From UBA4742 sp963785815 (GTDB lineage Bacteria > Actinomycetota > Acidimicrobiia > Acidimicrobiales > Acidimicrobilacustridaceae), in the NCBI GenBank assembly GCA_963785815.1, contig CAWAWN010000003.1, forward strand, positions 1,315,206 through 1,379,205: 64,000 nt of DNA, written 5' to 3'. Below, in pieces: positions 10,077 through 23,157 of the stretch (its first letter is position 1; the number at the start of each line of letters is the position of its first letter). Both the position numbers and the translations under genes were made by a program. The notes under the pieces are model-generated. The model made no database searches, had not been told where the DNA came from, and was given only the letters and a program-made list of their open reading frames with translations.

Positions 10077-11924
10077 ATGCTGCGCTTCCTGACCGCCGGC
10101 GAGTCCCACGGGCAGGCCCTGGTGGTCGTGCTCGAAGGACTGCCGGCCGGGCTGTCGGTCACCGTCGAGGACATCCAGGCCGAGCTGGCCCGGCGGCGGC
10201 TGGGGTATGGCCGGGGCCCTCGCATGCGCTTCGAGCAGGACGAGGTGACGATCCTGGCCGGCGTGCGCCACGGCCGCACCCTGGGCTCGCCGGTGGCGGT
10301 CGAGATCGCCAACAGCGAGTGGGAGAAGAAGTGGACCGAGGAGATGTCGCCCGCTCCCGGTGCCACCGCCGCGCCGCTCACCGCGCCCCGGCCGGGTCAC
10401 GCCGATCTGGCCGGCATGCAGAAGTACGACTTCGTCGACGCCCGCGACGTGCTCGAGCGCGCGTCGGCCCGCGAGACGGCCGCCCGGGTGGCGGCGGGGG
10501 CCGTGGCCAAGGCCCTGCTGCGCGCCATCGGCATCGAGGTGGTGTCCCACGTGGTGGCCCTGGGGCCGGTGCGGGCCCGCACCGATCAGCGCCCCACGCC
10601 CGCCGACCTCGACCGGGTCGACGACTCGCAGGTGCGGTGCTTCGACGAGCGGACCGAGGCGGCCATGGTGGCCGAGATCAAGGCGGCGGCGGCCCAGGGC
10701 GACTCGCTGGGTGGCGTGGTCGAGGTGCTGGCCTACGGCCTGCCCGTCGGCCTGGGCAGCCACGTGCACTGGGATCGCAAGCTCGACGCGCTGCTGGCGC
10801 AGGCGCTCATGAGCATCCAGGCCGTCAAGGGGGTCGAGTTGGGTGACGGGTTCGACGTGGCCGCCCGGCGGGGCAGCGAGGCCCACGATCCCATCCGTTG
10901 GGACGCCGACGACCGCACCTACCGCCGCGACACCACCCGGGCCGGGGGCGTCGAGGGCGGCATGAGCACTGGTGAGCTGCTGGTGGCGCATGTGGCCATG
11001 AAGCCCCTGGCCACCCTGAACCGGCCGTCGCTGGGCACCGTCGACACCGTGACCAAGGCGGAGACGGTGTCGTTCCGCGAGCGCACCGACGTCACCGCGG
11101 TGCCGGCCATGGGGGTGGTGGCCGAGACGATGGTGGCGCTGGTGCTGGCCGGCGAGGTGCTGCGCAAGTTCGGCGGCGACTCCATGGTCGAGCTGGTGCG
11201 CAACCACGCCGGCTTCCTGGCTCAGGTGCAGGCGGCCGCCGACCTGGAGGTGCCGGCCGACTTCCAGGACGCACCCGTCGAACGGGACGCGCCGCTCAAC
11301 TGGGACGCCATCGAGGCCTTCGCCGACCTCGACGTGGCCCCCGCCGAGCTGGCCCGCCGGACGGCGGCCGACAGCCGGGTGCGATCCCATGTGGTGCTGG
11401 TGGGCATGATGGGGGCCGGCAAGACCTCGGTCGGTCAGCGCCTGGCCGACGCGCTCGGCCTGTCGTTCGTGGACAGCGATCAACAGGTCGAGGCCCGCAC
11501 CGGGCGCACCGTGCGCGACATCTTCGAGGCCGACGGCGAGGCCGCCTTCCGCTTCGAGGAGCGGGCCGCGCTGCGCGACGCCCTGGCTCGGCCCGAGCCG
11601 ACCGTCATCGCCGCGGCCGGCGGGGTCGTGCTCGACCCCGACAGCCGCGAGCTGCTGCGCGACCTGCCCCGTCGGGGCGGCCAGGTGGTGTGGCTCAAGG
11701 CCGAACCGGCCGTGCTGGCCGGCCGGGTCGGCACATCCGACCACCGGCCGTTGCTGGCCGAGGATCCCGCCGGCACCCTCGACCGGCTGAACTCCGAGCG
11801 CGAGGCGCTCTACCAGTCGGTGGCCACCATCGTCATCGACGAGCAGCGCGGCACCCGGGTGCTCGACGTGGACCAGGTGGCGGCGGCCGTGCACAGCCGG
11901 CTGGTCGATCCGGGCGGGGTGTGA
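10077..11924 (+). CDS. aroC/aroK: Chorismate synthase-shikimate kinase fusion
   Basis: A single 615-codon frame encodes two enzymes. Residues 1 to about 385 are chorismate synthase: MLRFLTAGESHGQALV, the region RPGHADLAGMQKYDF, RDVLERASARETAARVA, and a C-terminal part ending near VRNHAGFLAQVQ. It makes chorismate from EPSP using reduced FMN. A linker of about 50 residues follows. From residue 439 the frame is shikimate kinase: P-loop GMMGAGKT at 443-450, shikimate-binding SFVDSDQQVE, AAAGGVVL, and lid SDHRPLL. No stop separates the two parts. An in-frame GTG at 11379 (codon 435) could also start a free AroK. Confidence 0.93.
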   Translation: MLRFLTAGESHGQALVVVLEGLPAGLSVTVEDIQAELARRRLGYGRGPRMRFEQDEVTILAGVRHGRTLGSPVAVEIANSEWEKKWTEEMSPAPGATAAPLTAPRPGHADLAGMQKYDFVDARDVLERASARETAARVAAGAVAKALLRAIGIEVVSHVVALGPVRARTDQRPTPADLDRVDDSQVRCFDERTEAAMVAEIKAAAAQGDSLGGVVEVLAYGLPVGLGSHVHWDRKLDALLAQALMSIQAVKGVELGDGFDVAARRGSEAHDPIRWDADDRTYRRDTTRAGGVEGGMSTGELLVAHVAMKPLATLNRPSLGTVDTVTKAETVSFRERTDVTAVPAMGVVAETMVALVLAGEVLRKFGGDSMVELVRNHAGFLAQVQAAADLEVPADFQDAPVERDAPLNWDAIEAFADLDVAPAELARRTAADSRVRSHVVLVGMMGAGKTSVGQRLADALGLSFVDSDQQVEARTGRTVRDIFEADGEAAFRFEERAALRDALARPEPTVIAAAGGVVLDPDSRELLRDLPRRGGQVVWLKAEPAVLAGRVGTSDHRPLLAEDPAGTLDRLNSEREALYQSVATIVIDEQRGTRVLDVDQVAAAVHSRLVDPGGV

Positions 11925-12997
11925 GCGCCGTGCCCGGCCGGAGCGGGGAGGTCGGGGTGGCCGGCCTGGCCGCGGTCCCCGTGGAGCTGGCCGAGCGCAG
12001 CTACGACGTCCTGGTGGGCGCGGGTGCCATCGATGCTCTGGCCCAGGTCGTGCCCGTCCGGGCCCGGCGGGTGGCGGTGGTCACCCAGGCCGGCATCGAC
12101 GTCGAGGTCGACCCGGGCGTCGAGCACCGCAGCTTCCTCATCCGCCAGGGCGAGGACGCCAAGGACCTGGCCGCCATCGAGGGGTTGTGCCGGGCCTGGT
12201 CGCAGTGGGGTCTGACCCGCAACGACGCGGTCGTGGCCGTGGGCGGCGGCATGGTGACCGACGTGGCCGGCTTCGCGGCCGCCGTCTACCACCGGGGGAT
12301 CGACGTGATCCACGTGCCCACCACCCTGTTGGGCCAGGTGGACGCGGCCATCGGGGGCAAGACCGGGGTGAACCTGCCGGAGGGGAAGAACCTGGTGGGC
12401 GCCTACTGGCAGCCCCGGGCCGTGCTGTGCGACACGGCCGTGCTGGCCAGCCTGCCACCGCGCGAGATGCGCAGCGGGCAGGGCGAGGTGGCCAAGTACC
12501 ACTTCCTCGACGACGGGCGCTTCGGGTCCACGCCGGTCGAGGCGCTGACCCTTGACGAGCAGGTGGTGCGCTGCGTGCAGATCAAAGCCTCGGTGGTGGC
12601 GGGCGACGAGCGCGAGGGCGGCGGGCGAGCCACCCTCAACTACGGCCACACGCTGGGCCACGCCCTCGAGATCGCCGGCGGGTTCGACCTGCGCCACGGC
12701 GAGGCGGTGGCCATCGGCCTCGTCTACGCGGCCGAGCTGGCCTTCGCCCTCGGGCGCATCGACTCGACCCGGGTGGCCGAGCACCGTCGGGTGGTGGGCG
12801 CCTACGACCTCCCCGCCGACCTGCCGGCCGACGCCGACCCCGACGAGCTGGTGGCGCTGTTCGCCCGCGACAAGAAGGCGCTCGACGGGGTCACGTTCGT
12901 GCTCGACGGGCCGGCGGGCGTCGAGCCGGTCACCGGCGTCGACCGAGCTGTCATCGACACCGCCTTCGCGGCGATGAGCAGGTCGTCGCGACCTTGA
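11921..12997 (+). CDS. aroB: 3-dehydroquinate synthase
   Basis: This 358-residue NAD-dependent enzyme converts DAHP to 3-dehydroquinate. The glycine-rich VAVGGGMVTDVAGFAAAVY, PTTLLGQVDAAIGGKTGVN, and metal ligands in LNYGHTLGHALE and LRHGEAVAIG are all present. The residue after SGQGEVAKYHF lies in the region that normally holds an active-site Lys (EVAKY). The GTG start at 11921 overlaps the aroCK stop by 4 bp; a second GTG nine bases on is possible. It is coupled to the fusion gene, so synthase, kinase and chorismate synthase are made together. Confidence 0.95.
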   Translation: MSAVPGRSGEVGVAGLAAVPVELAERSYDVLVGAGAIDALAQVVPVRARRVAVVTQAGIDVEVDPGVEHRSFLIRQGEDAKDLAAIEGLCRAWSQWGLTRNDAVVAVGGGMVTDVAGFAAAVYHRGIDVIHVPTTLLGQVDAAIGGKTGVNLPEGKNLVGAYWQPRAVLCDTAVLASLPPREMRSGQGEVAKYHFLDDGRFGSTPVEALTLDEQVVRCVQIKASVVAGDEREGGGRATLNYGHTLGHALEIAGGFDLRHGEAVAIGLVYAAELAFALGRIDSTRVAEHRRVVGAYDLPADLPADADPDELVALFARDKKALDGVTFVLDGPAGVEPVTGVDRAVIDTAFAAMSRSSRP

Positions 12998-13023
12998 GCC
13001 AGACCCCTCCCTCTACGAAACTA

Positions 13024-13058
13024 GTGCAGAAGCGTGCCCCGGTGGCACGTTCGTGCAC
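13024..13058 (+). other. Imperfect hairpin between aroB and aroQ
   Basis: Arms GTGCA...CGTGCC and GGCACG...TGCAC pair around a 5-nt loop with a small internal mismatch loop. It fills most of the 82-bp gap between aroB and aroQ. There is no T-run; it could be a processing site, a weak terminator or nothing. Confidence 0.3.
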
Positions 13059-13079
13059 CATCTTGGCGGTGACCGATCT

Positions 13080-13520
13080 ATGAGCGCGCCCATCGTGTTG
13101 CTGTTGAGCGGGCCCAACCTGGCGCTGCTCGGCCAGCGCCAGCCCGAGGTCTACGGCACCGACACGCTGGAGGACCACGTGGCCACGGCCCGGGCGGTGG
13201 CCGAGGCCGGCGGGGCCACGCTCGAGCACGTGCAGTCAGACCACGAGGGCACCCTCATCGAGGCGATCGCCGGGGCCCGCGGTCGTTGCGCAGCCATCGT
13301 GATCAACCCGGCCGCCTTCACGCACTACGCCTGGGGGATCCACGACGCCCTGGCCGCCTTCGACGGGCCGGTGGTCGAGCTGCACCTGTCCAACCCCAAC
13401 GGCCGCGAGTCATGGCGCCACACCTCGGTGGTGGCCCCGGTGGCCACCGGCACCATCGCCGGCTTCGGGGGCCGCGGCTACGCCCTGGCGGTCGAGGCGG
13501 CGCTGGGTTGCCTGACGTGA
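13080..13520 (+). CDS. aroQ: 3-dehydroquinate dehydratase, type II
   Basis: This 146-residue dodecameric-type enzyme removes water from 3-dehydroquinate. Family motifs run in order: SGPNLALLGQRQPEVYG (catalytic Tyr is the Y of VYG), VQSDHEGTLIEAI, VINPAAFTHYA, and VELHLSNPNGRESWRHTS with the catalytic His in ELHLSN. ATG 13080 fits the usual N-terminus; a longer version from 13053 would add non-conserved residues. The stop overlaps the next GTG by 4 bp. The aroQ-peptidase-efp-nusB order is widespread in Gram-positives. Confidence 0.95.
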   Translation: MSAPIVLLLSGPNLALLGQRQPEVYGTDTLEDHVATARAVAEAGGATLEHVQSDHEGTLIEAIAGARGRCAAIVINPAAFTHYAWGIHDALAAFDGPVVELHLSNPNGRESWRHTSVVAPVATGTIAGFGGRGYALAVEAALGCLT

Positions 13521-14623
13521 TCGACCTGGTCCCCATGGACGTAGCCGGGCGCCTGCCCCGGCTGCGGGGCGCGCTGGCCCAGCTGGGCACGGCCCAGGCG
13601 CTGATGGTCACCAAGCTGGTCAACATCCGCTACCTCACCGGCTTCACCGGCTCGGCGGCGTTGGTCCTGGTGCTGCCCGACGAGCTCGTGCTGGTCACCG
13701 ACAGCCGCTACGGCCAGCAGGCCGCCGAGCAGCTGGCCGCGTCCGGCGTCACCGCCCGCGTCGAGGTGGCCGGCGTCGAGCAGCGCGAGGTGGTGGGCGC
13801 GGCCGTGCGGGATGCGGGGGTGCAGCGCCTGGGCCTCGAGGCCGACGCCGTCACCTGGGCCCAGCAGCGGGCCTACGCCGAGTCCTGGTTCGTCGGCCTC
13901 GACGTGGTGGCCACCCAGGGCCTGGTCGACGACCTGCGCCTGGTCAAGGACGAGGGCGAGGTGTCGCGCATCGCCGCGGCGGCGGCGGTGGCGGACCAGG
14001 CCCTGGCCAACGTGCGCCACCGCCTGGTCGGCGGCCTCACCGAGCAGGAGTTCGGCATCGAGCTCGACTTCGAGATCCGTCGCCTGGGGGCGTGGGGCAA
14101 CTCGTTCGAGACCATCGTGGGCTCGGGCCCGAACGGGGCCAAGCCGCACCACCGGCCCTCGACCCGGACAATCGTGGAGGGCGACCTGGTGGTGCTCGAC
14201 TTCGGCGCGGTGGTGGACGGGTACTGCTCCGACATGACCCGCACGATCATGGTGGGCGAACCCACACCCACCCAGGCCCGCATGCTCGAGGTGGTCACCA
14301 CCGCCCAGCAGGCCGGGGTCGACGCCATCGGGGACGGCGTGGCCACCGCGGCCATCGACGCCGCCTGTCGCCAGGTGATCAACGACGCCGGTTGGGGCGA
14401 CGCCTTCCTGCACGCCACCGGCCATGGCGTGGGGCTCGAGATCCACGAGGCCCCGCGGGTGGCGGCCACCGCCGCTGCTACGCTGGCCCCCGGCGTCGTC
14501 GTCACCGTCGAGCCCGGTGTCTACCTGCCCGACCACGGTGGGGTGCGCGTCGAGGACACCCTCGTCGTGACCGCCGACGGCAGCCGCCCCCTCACGCTCG
14601 CCCCCAAGACCACCGCGGTCTGA
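13517..14623 (+). CDS. M24-family aminopeptidase (Xaa-Pro type)
   Basis: This 368-residue pita-bread-fold metallopeptidase has an N-terminal creatinase-like domain (about residues 1-130, with NIRYLTGFTGSAA). The catalytic domain carries the five metal ligands: Asp in LDFGAVVDGY and SDMTRT, His in HATGHGVGLEIHE, and Glu in VTVEPGVY and VRVEDTLVV. It probably removes residues ahead of proline. GTG 13517 gives a 4-bp overlap with aroQ; ATG 13535, six codons later, is an equally plausible start. Position next to efp matches pepP/pepQ loci in many bacteria. Confidence 0.9.
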   Translation: MIDLVPMDVAGRLPRLRGALAQLGTAQALMVTKLVNIRYLTGFTGSAALVLVLPDELVLVTDSRYGQQAAEQLAASGVTARVEVAGVEQREVVGAAVRDAGVQRLGLEADAVTWAQQRAYAESWFVGLDVVATQGLVDDLRLVKDEGEVSRIAAAAAVADQALANVRHRLVGGLTEQEFGIELDFEIRRLGAWGNSFETIVGSGPNGAKPHHRPSTRTIVEGDLVVLDFGAVVDGYCSDMTRTIMVGEPTPTQARMLEVVTTAQQAGVDAIGDGVATAAIDAACRQVINDAGWGDAFLHATGHGVGLEIHEAPRVAATAAATLAPGVVVTVEPGVYLPDHGGVRVEDTLVVTADGSRPLTLAPKTTAV

Positions 14624-14644
14624 CCGCGCAGGAGATCCACCACC

Positions 14645-15208
14645 ATGCCCGCCATCACCACCAACGACCTGAAGAACGGGATGACCCTCAACCTCGACGA
14701 CGGGTTGTTCCAGGTGGTCGAGTTCCAGCACGTGAAGCCGGGCAAGGGCGGCGCCTTCGTGCGCACCACCCTGAAGAACGTGCGCAACGGCGCCGTGGTC
14801 GATCGCACCTTCCGCGGTGGCGAGCGCGTCGACCGGGCCATGATCGACAAGCGCGAGATGCAGTTCCTCTACCGCTCGGGCGACGACTACGTGTTCATGG
14901 ACAACACCTCCTACGAGCAGATCAACGTGGCCCCCGCCGCCCTGGGCGAGGCCGCGCAGTACCTGGTCGAGGGCGCGGCCGCCGTGCTGCAGATGTACGA
15001 GGACGAGATCGTGGGCATCGACCTGCCCGCCGCCGTCGAGCTGGCCATCAGCGAGACCGAGCCGGGAGTGCAGGGCGACCGGGTGTCGGGGGCCCGCAAG
15101 CCAGCCACGCTCGAGACCGGGCTGGTCGTGCAGGTGCCGCTGTTCGTCGAGCCCGGCGATCGCATCAAGGTCGACACGCGCAGCGGCGAATACCTGACCC
15201 GGGCGTGA
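14645..15208 (+). CDS. efp: Elongation factor P
   Basis: This 187-residue EF-P rescues ribosomes stalled on polyproline. It has the three-domain layout: KOW-like start with TTNDLKNGM and FQHVKPGKGGAFVRTTLKN, then OB domains with the signature ETGLVVQVPLFVEPGDRIKVDTRSGEY split across the C-terminal part. The tip lysine of domain I lies in the PGKGGA loop, where modification occurs in some lineages. A good SD (AGGAGA) lies upstream of the ATG. The stop overlaps nusB by 4 bp. Confidence 0.96.
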   Translation: MPAITTNDLKNGMTLNLDDGLFQVVEFQHVKPGKGGAFVRTTLKNVRNGAVVDRTFRGGERVDRAMIDKREMQFLYRSGDDYVFMDNTSYEQINVAPAALGEAAQYLVEGAAAVLQMYEDEIVGIDLPAAVELAISETEPGVQGDRVSGARKPATLETGLVVQVPLFVEPGDRIKVDTRSGEYLTRA

Positions 15209-15645
15209 GCCCGACGGGCGATCCCGGCCGCCCACGCGCCGGCGGGTCCGGGGGCGTCGGCAGCCGGCGGGAGGCCCGCGAGCGTGCCCTGGCCCTGCTG
15301 TACGAGGCCGAGGCCAAGTCGGTGCCACCGGCGCAGGTGGTCGACGAGCTGGTGGTGACGCCCGAGCCGTTCGCGGCCGAGCTGGTGGTGGGGGTCGGGG
15401 ACCACCTGGACGAGATCGACGCGGTGATCCGGGCCTACGCCCAGGGCTGGACGCTCGAGCGGATGCCCAGCGTGGACCGGGCCCTGCTGCGCATCGGGGT
15501 GTTCGAGCTGCTGCACCGACCCGACGTGCCCACCGGCGCGATCATCGACGAAGCGGTGACGCTGGCCAAGGAGTTCAGCACCGACGACTCGGGCCGCTTC
15601 GTGAACGGCCTGCTGGCTGCGGTGGCCGCCACCGAACGCCCCTGA
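15205..15645 (+). CDS. nusB: Transcription antitermination factor NusB
   Basis: This 146-residue NusB partners NusE (S10) on boxA RNA in rRNA antitermination. The RREARERALALLYEAE helix, SVDRALLRIGVFELLHRPDVPTGAIIDEAV in two parts and KEFSTDDSGRFVNGLL are typical. The first 20 residues are a Gly/Pro-rich extension. The GTG start overlaps the efp stop (GTGA). It closes the aroQ-efp-nusB cluster; the pyrimidine operon begins after a 171-bp gap. Confidence 0.95.
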   Translation: MSPTGDPGRPRAGGSGGVGSRREARERALALLYEAEAKSVPPAQVVDELVVTPEPFAAELVVGVGDHLDEIDAVIRAYAQGWTLERMPSVDRALLRIGVFELLHRPDVPTGAIIDEAVTLAKEFSTDDSGRFVNGLLAAVAATERP

Positions 15646-15654
15646 CCGCTTCGC

Positions 15655-15682
15655 AAATCGGGCATCTTTGGCTGTCCGATTT
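15655..15682 (+). terminator. Hairpin downstream of nusB
   Basis: AAATCGG (15655-15661) pairs with CCGATTT (15676-15682) around a 14-nt loop. It is followed closely by ATTTT, so it may end the nusB transcript. A similar GCGAAATCGG string recurs at 15716-15725. Confidence 0.35.
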
Positions 15683-15750
15683 CGCGCATTTTCGTACCCA
15701 GTTCCGGAGGGGGGAGCGAAATCGGGGATCAGCGACGGCCGGGACGGTGG

Positions 15751-15756
15751 TAGGGT
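15751..15756 (+). promoter_or_regulatory. Candidate -10 of the pyr operon
   Basis: TAGGGT fits TANNNT and would start the transcript close to the PyrR-type loop that follows. No clear -35 was found. Confidence 0.3.
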
Positions 15757-15808
15757 GCCTGTCTGACCGTGAAGTGGGTCCTGTGAGGCCCACACGGACA
15801 GGAAGGCA
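15756..15808 (+). promoter_or_regulatory. PyrR-binding RNA loop covering the pyrR ribosome binding site
   Basis: The core GGTCCTGTGAGGCC matches the PyrR recognition pattern ARUCCNGNGAGGYU at 12 of 14 positions, with the two end changes compensating as a G-C pair. GTGGG (15774-15778) pairs with CCCAC (15789-15793) to present the loop. CCGT/ACGG and TGCC...TGT/ACA...GGCA extend the stem downward. The SD (AGGAAGG, 15800-15806) lies in the 3' side of this structure. PyrR-UMP binding should therefore block translation, as reported for mycobacterial PyrR, rather than act by a terminator. No terminator is seen before the ATG. Confidence 0.75.
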
Positions 15809-15816
15809 CGACCGCG

Positions 15817-16383
15817 ATGGCCGAACGCGAACGCCGCATCACGCCCCCGTACGGGGGCGTTTTCCATGCCCGCACCCAGGTCATGAGCCCCGACGACATC
15901 GGTCGGGCCGTCTGGCGCATGGCCCACGAGATCATCGAGCGCAACCACGGGCTCGACGACGTGGTCATCATCGGGCTCCAGACCGGCGGGGTGGACCTGG
16001 CCGGCCTGCTGGTGGACGACCTGAACCAGATCGAGTCGGTCGAGCTGCCGCTGGGCACCCTGGACGTGGCCTTCTACCGCGACGACATCGGCCTGCGCCC
16101 GGTGCTGCCCGAGGCGGTCACCGACATCCCGGTCGACCTCGCCGGCAAGATCGTGGTGCTGGTCGACGACGTCCTCTTCACCGGCCGCACCATCCGGGCC
16201 GCGCTCGACGCCCTCACCGACTTCGGCCGACCCCGGGCCGTGCAGCTGGCGGTGATGATCGACCGCGGCCACCGCGAGCTGCCCATCCGGCCCGACTACG
16301 TGGGCAAGAACCTGCCCACCCGCCGCGACGAGGTGGTCGACGTCGGGCCGGAAGGGGTGCAACTGGGGGAGATGCGAAAGTGA
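15817..16383 (+). CDS. pyrR: Bifunctional pyr operon regulator / uracil phosphoribosyltransferase PyrR
   Basis: This 188-residue PRTase-fold RNA-binding regulator senses UMP/UTP and often has weak UPRTase activity. The PRPP-binding motif VVLVDDVLFTGRTIRAAL is clear, and the C-terminus has VDVGPEGVQL. An early R-rich region (RERRITPPYGGVF) is typical of actinobacterial PyrR. ATG 15817 lies 10 nt after the SD, which is inside the predicted PyrR loop, implying feedback on its own operon. The stop overlaps pyrB by 4 bp. Confidence 0.95.
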   Translation: MAERERRITPPYGGVFHARTQVMSPDDIGRAVWRMAHEIIERNHGLDDVVIIGLQTGGVDLAGLLVDDLNQIESVELPLGTLDVAFYRDDIGLRPVLPEAVTDIPVDLAGKIVVLVDDVLFTGRTIRAALDALTDFGRPRAVQLAVMIDRGHRELPIRPDYVGKNLPTRRDEVVDVGPEGVQLGEMRK

Positions 16384-17388
16384 GGCACCTGCTCGACATC
16401 GCCGACCTGGGGGCCGACGGCATCGACGAGGTGCTCGACCTCACCGACAAGTTCGTGGAGGTCAGCGCCCGGGCCATCCCCAAGGTGCCCACCCTGCGGG
16501 GCAAGACCGTGGTCTCGGTCTTCTTCGAGGACTCGACCCGCACCCGCCTCAGCTTCGACACCGCAGCCAAGCGCCTCGGTGCGGACACCATGACCTTCAC
16601 CGCCGGCTCCTCCTCGCTCAAGAAGGGTGAGTCGATCCGCGACACGGTCCAGACCATCGAGGCCATGGGCGTCGACGCCCTGGTGGTGCGCCATGCCTCG
16701 TCGGGGGTGCCGGCCCAGATCGCCCGTTGGGCCACCTCGTCGGTCATCAACGCCGGCGACGGCTGGCACCAGCACCCGACCCAGGCCCTGCTCGACTGCT
16801 ACACCATCCGCCAGCGCCTGGGCTCGCTCGAGGGCCGGCGCATCGCCATCGTGGGCGACGTCAAGCACAGCCGGGTGGCCCGCTCGGACGTGTCGGCCTT
16901 CACCCTGCTCGGGGCCGAGGTCACCCTGGTGGCGCCGCCCACGCTGCTGCCGCCCAGCCTGGAAGGCTGGCCCGTGGCGGTCAGTCACCACCTCGACGAG
17001 GTGCTCGCCGACCACGACGTCATCTACCTGCTGCGCATGCAGCGCGAGCGGATGACCGAGGCCCTGGTGCCCAGCCTGCGCGAGTACACCGCTCGGTTCG
17101 GCCTGACCCCCGCCCGGGCCGATCGGGCCGAGGCCGGTGGCGCCCTGGTCATGCACCCCGGCCCCATGAACCGGGGGGTGGAGATCGCGGCGGAGGTGGC
17201 CGACCGACCCAACGTGGCCGTCGTGGACCAGGTCCGCAACGGCGTGCCGGTGCGCATGGCCGTGCTCTTCCTGATGCTCGGGTCGGGGCGCGAAGCCTTC
17301 GGTGCCGCGTCACGCGACGAACAGGTCGAACCCACCGGCGACGGCGATGACGAGCCCGCGCCGTCCGAACCCATCGGAGCGTCCGCCC

Positions 17389-17396
<8 letters not shown>
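16380..17396 (+). CDS. pyrB: Aspartate carbamoyltransferase catalytic subunit
   Basis: This 338-residue enzyme joins carbamoyl phosphate to aspartate, the first committed step of pyrimidine synthesis. The carbamoyl-phosphate site FEDSTRTRLSFDTAAKRLG, the HPTQALLDCYTI motif, and the aspartate site MHPGPMNRGVEIA are intact. No regulatory pyrI is present. The last ~35 residues (after LFLMLGSGREAF) are an acidic low-complexity tail. The GTG start forms a GTGA overlap with pyrR; the end overlaps pyrC by 8 bp. Confidence 0.96.
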
Positions 17397-18710
<1,314 letters not shown>

Positions 18711-18714
<4 letters not shown>

Positions 18715-19813
18715 GCGACATCACCCACGCCCACCTCGTGCTGGCCGACGGCACCACCTTCGCCGGCGAGGCCATTGGCGCGCCCCACCCCATCTCGGCC
18801 GGCGAGGTGGTGTTCAACACGGTGCTGACCGGCTACCAGGAGGTGCTCACCGACCCCTCCTACGCCGGCCAGATCATCACCTTCACCTACCCCCACATCG
18901 GCAACTACGGGGTCACCCCCGACGACGACGAGAGCGCAGGGCCGGCCGCCCGGGGGGTCATCATCCGCGACCTGGCCCGGCGCCGCAGCAACTGGCGCAG
19001 CACCGACGACCTGGACGGGTTCCTGCGCCGCCACGACCTGGCCGGCATCGCCGGGGTCGACACCCGCCGCCTGACCCGCCACCTGCGCAGCGCCGGCGCC
19101 ATGCCCGGCGCCTTGGGCACCGCCCCGGCCGACGAGCTGGCCGCCGCAGCCCGGGCCGAGCCTGGCACCGAGGGCATCGACCTGGTGGCCACGGTCACCA
19201 CCGCCCAGCCCTACACGGTGGGGCGAGGCCCCCGGCGGGTGGTGGCCTACGACTTCGGCATCAAGCGGGCCATCCTGGCCCAGCTGGGCCAGATCGCCAC
19301 CGTCGAGGTGGTGCCGGCCTCCACGCCGGCCGCCGAGGTGCTGGCCCGCGAGCCCGACGGGGTGTTCCTGTCCAACGGACCCGGCGACCCGGGCACCGTG
19401 CCCTACGCCTCGGCCGCCATCGGCGAGCTGTTGGGCCAGGTGCCCATCTTCGGCATCTGCCTGGGCCACCAGCTGCTGGCCGGCGCCTTGGGGGCGTCCA
19501 TCTTCAAGCTGCCCTTCGGCCACCACGGCGGCAACCACCCGGTCCGCCGCCTCGACACGGGGACGATCGAGATCACCAGCCAGAACCACAACTTCTCCGT
19601 GCTCGACGACCTGTCGAGCGACGTCGAGATCACGCATCGCAACCTCAACGACGGCACCATCGAGGGTCTGCGCAGCCGGGAGGTGCCGGCCTTCAGCGTG
19701 CAGCACCACCCCGAGGCGGGGCCCGGCCCCCATGACGCCCGGTACCTGTTCGCCCGCTTCGACGAGCTCATGGCCGACTTCGGCCGGGGCGGCCCGCAGG
19801 CGGTGACGGCCTG

Positions 19814-19814
<1 letters not shown>
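18711..19814 (+). CDS. carA: Carbamoyl-phosphate synthase small subunit (glutaminase)
   Basis: This 367-residue class I amidotransferase releases ammonia from glutamine for CarB. The N-terminal domain has VVFNTVLTGYQEVLTDPSY and GVDTRRLTRHLR. The glutaminase domain has SNGPGDPG, the nucleophile Cys in FGICLGHQLL, and the His-Glu pair in VQHHPEAGPGPHD. The start ATG overlaps the pyrC stop, and the gene ends in a one-base TGATG overlap with carB. Carbamoyl phosphate made here also serves argF at 56240. Confidence 0.97.
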
Positions 19815-23152
<3,338 letters not shown>

Positions 23153-23157
23153 GCTCG

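Noticed and set aside
9807..11894. 695-codon minus-strand open frame opposite aroC-aroK
   Set aside because: Same reason: the plus strand encodes clear AroC and AroK motifs throughout.
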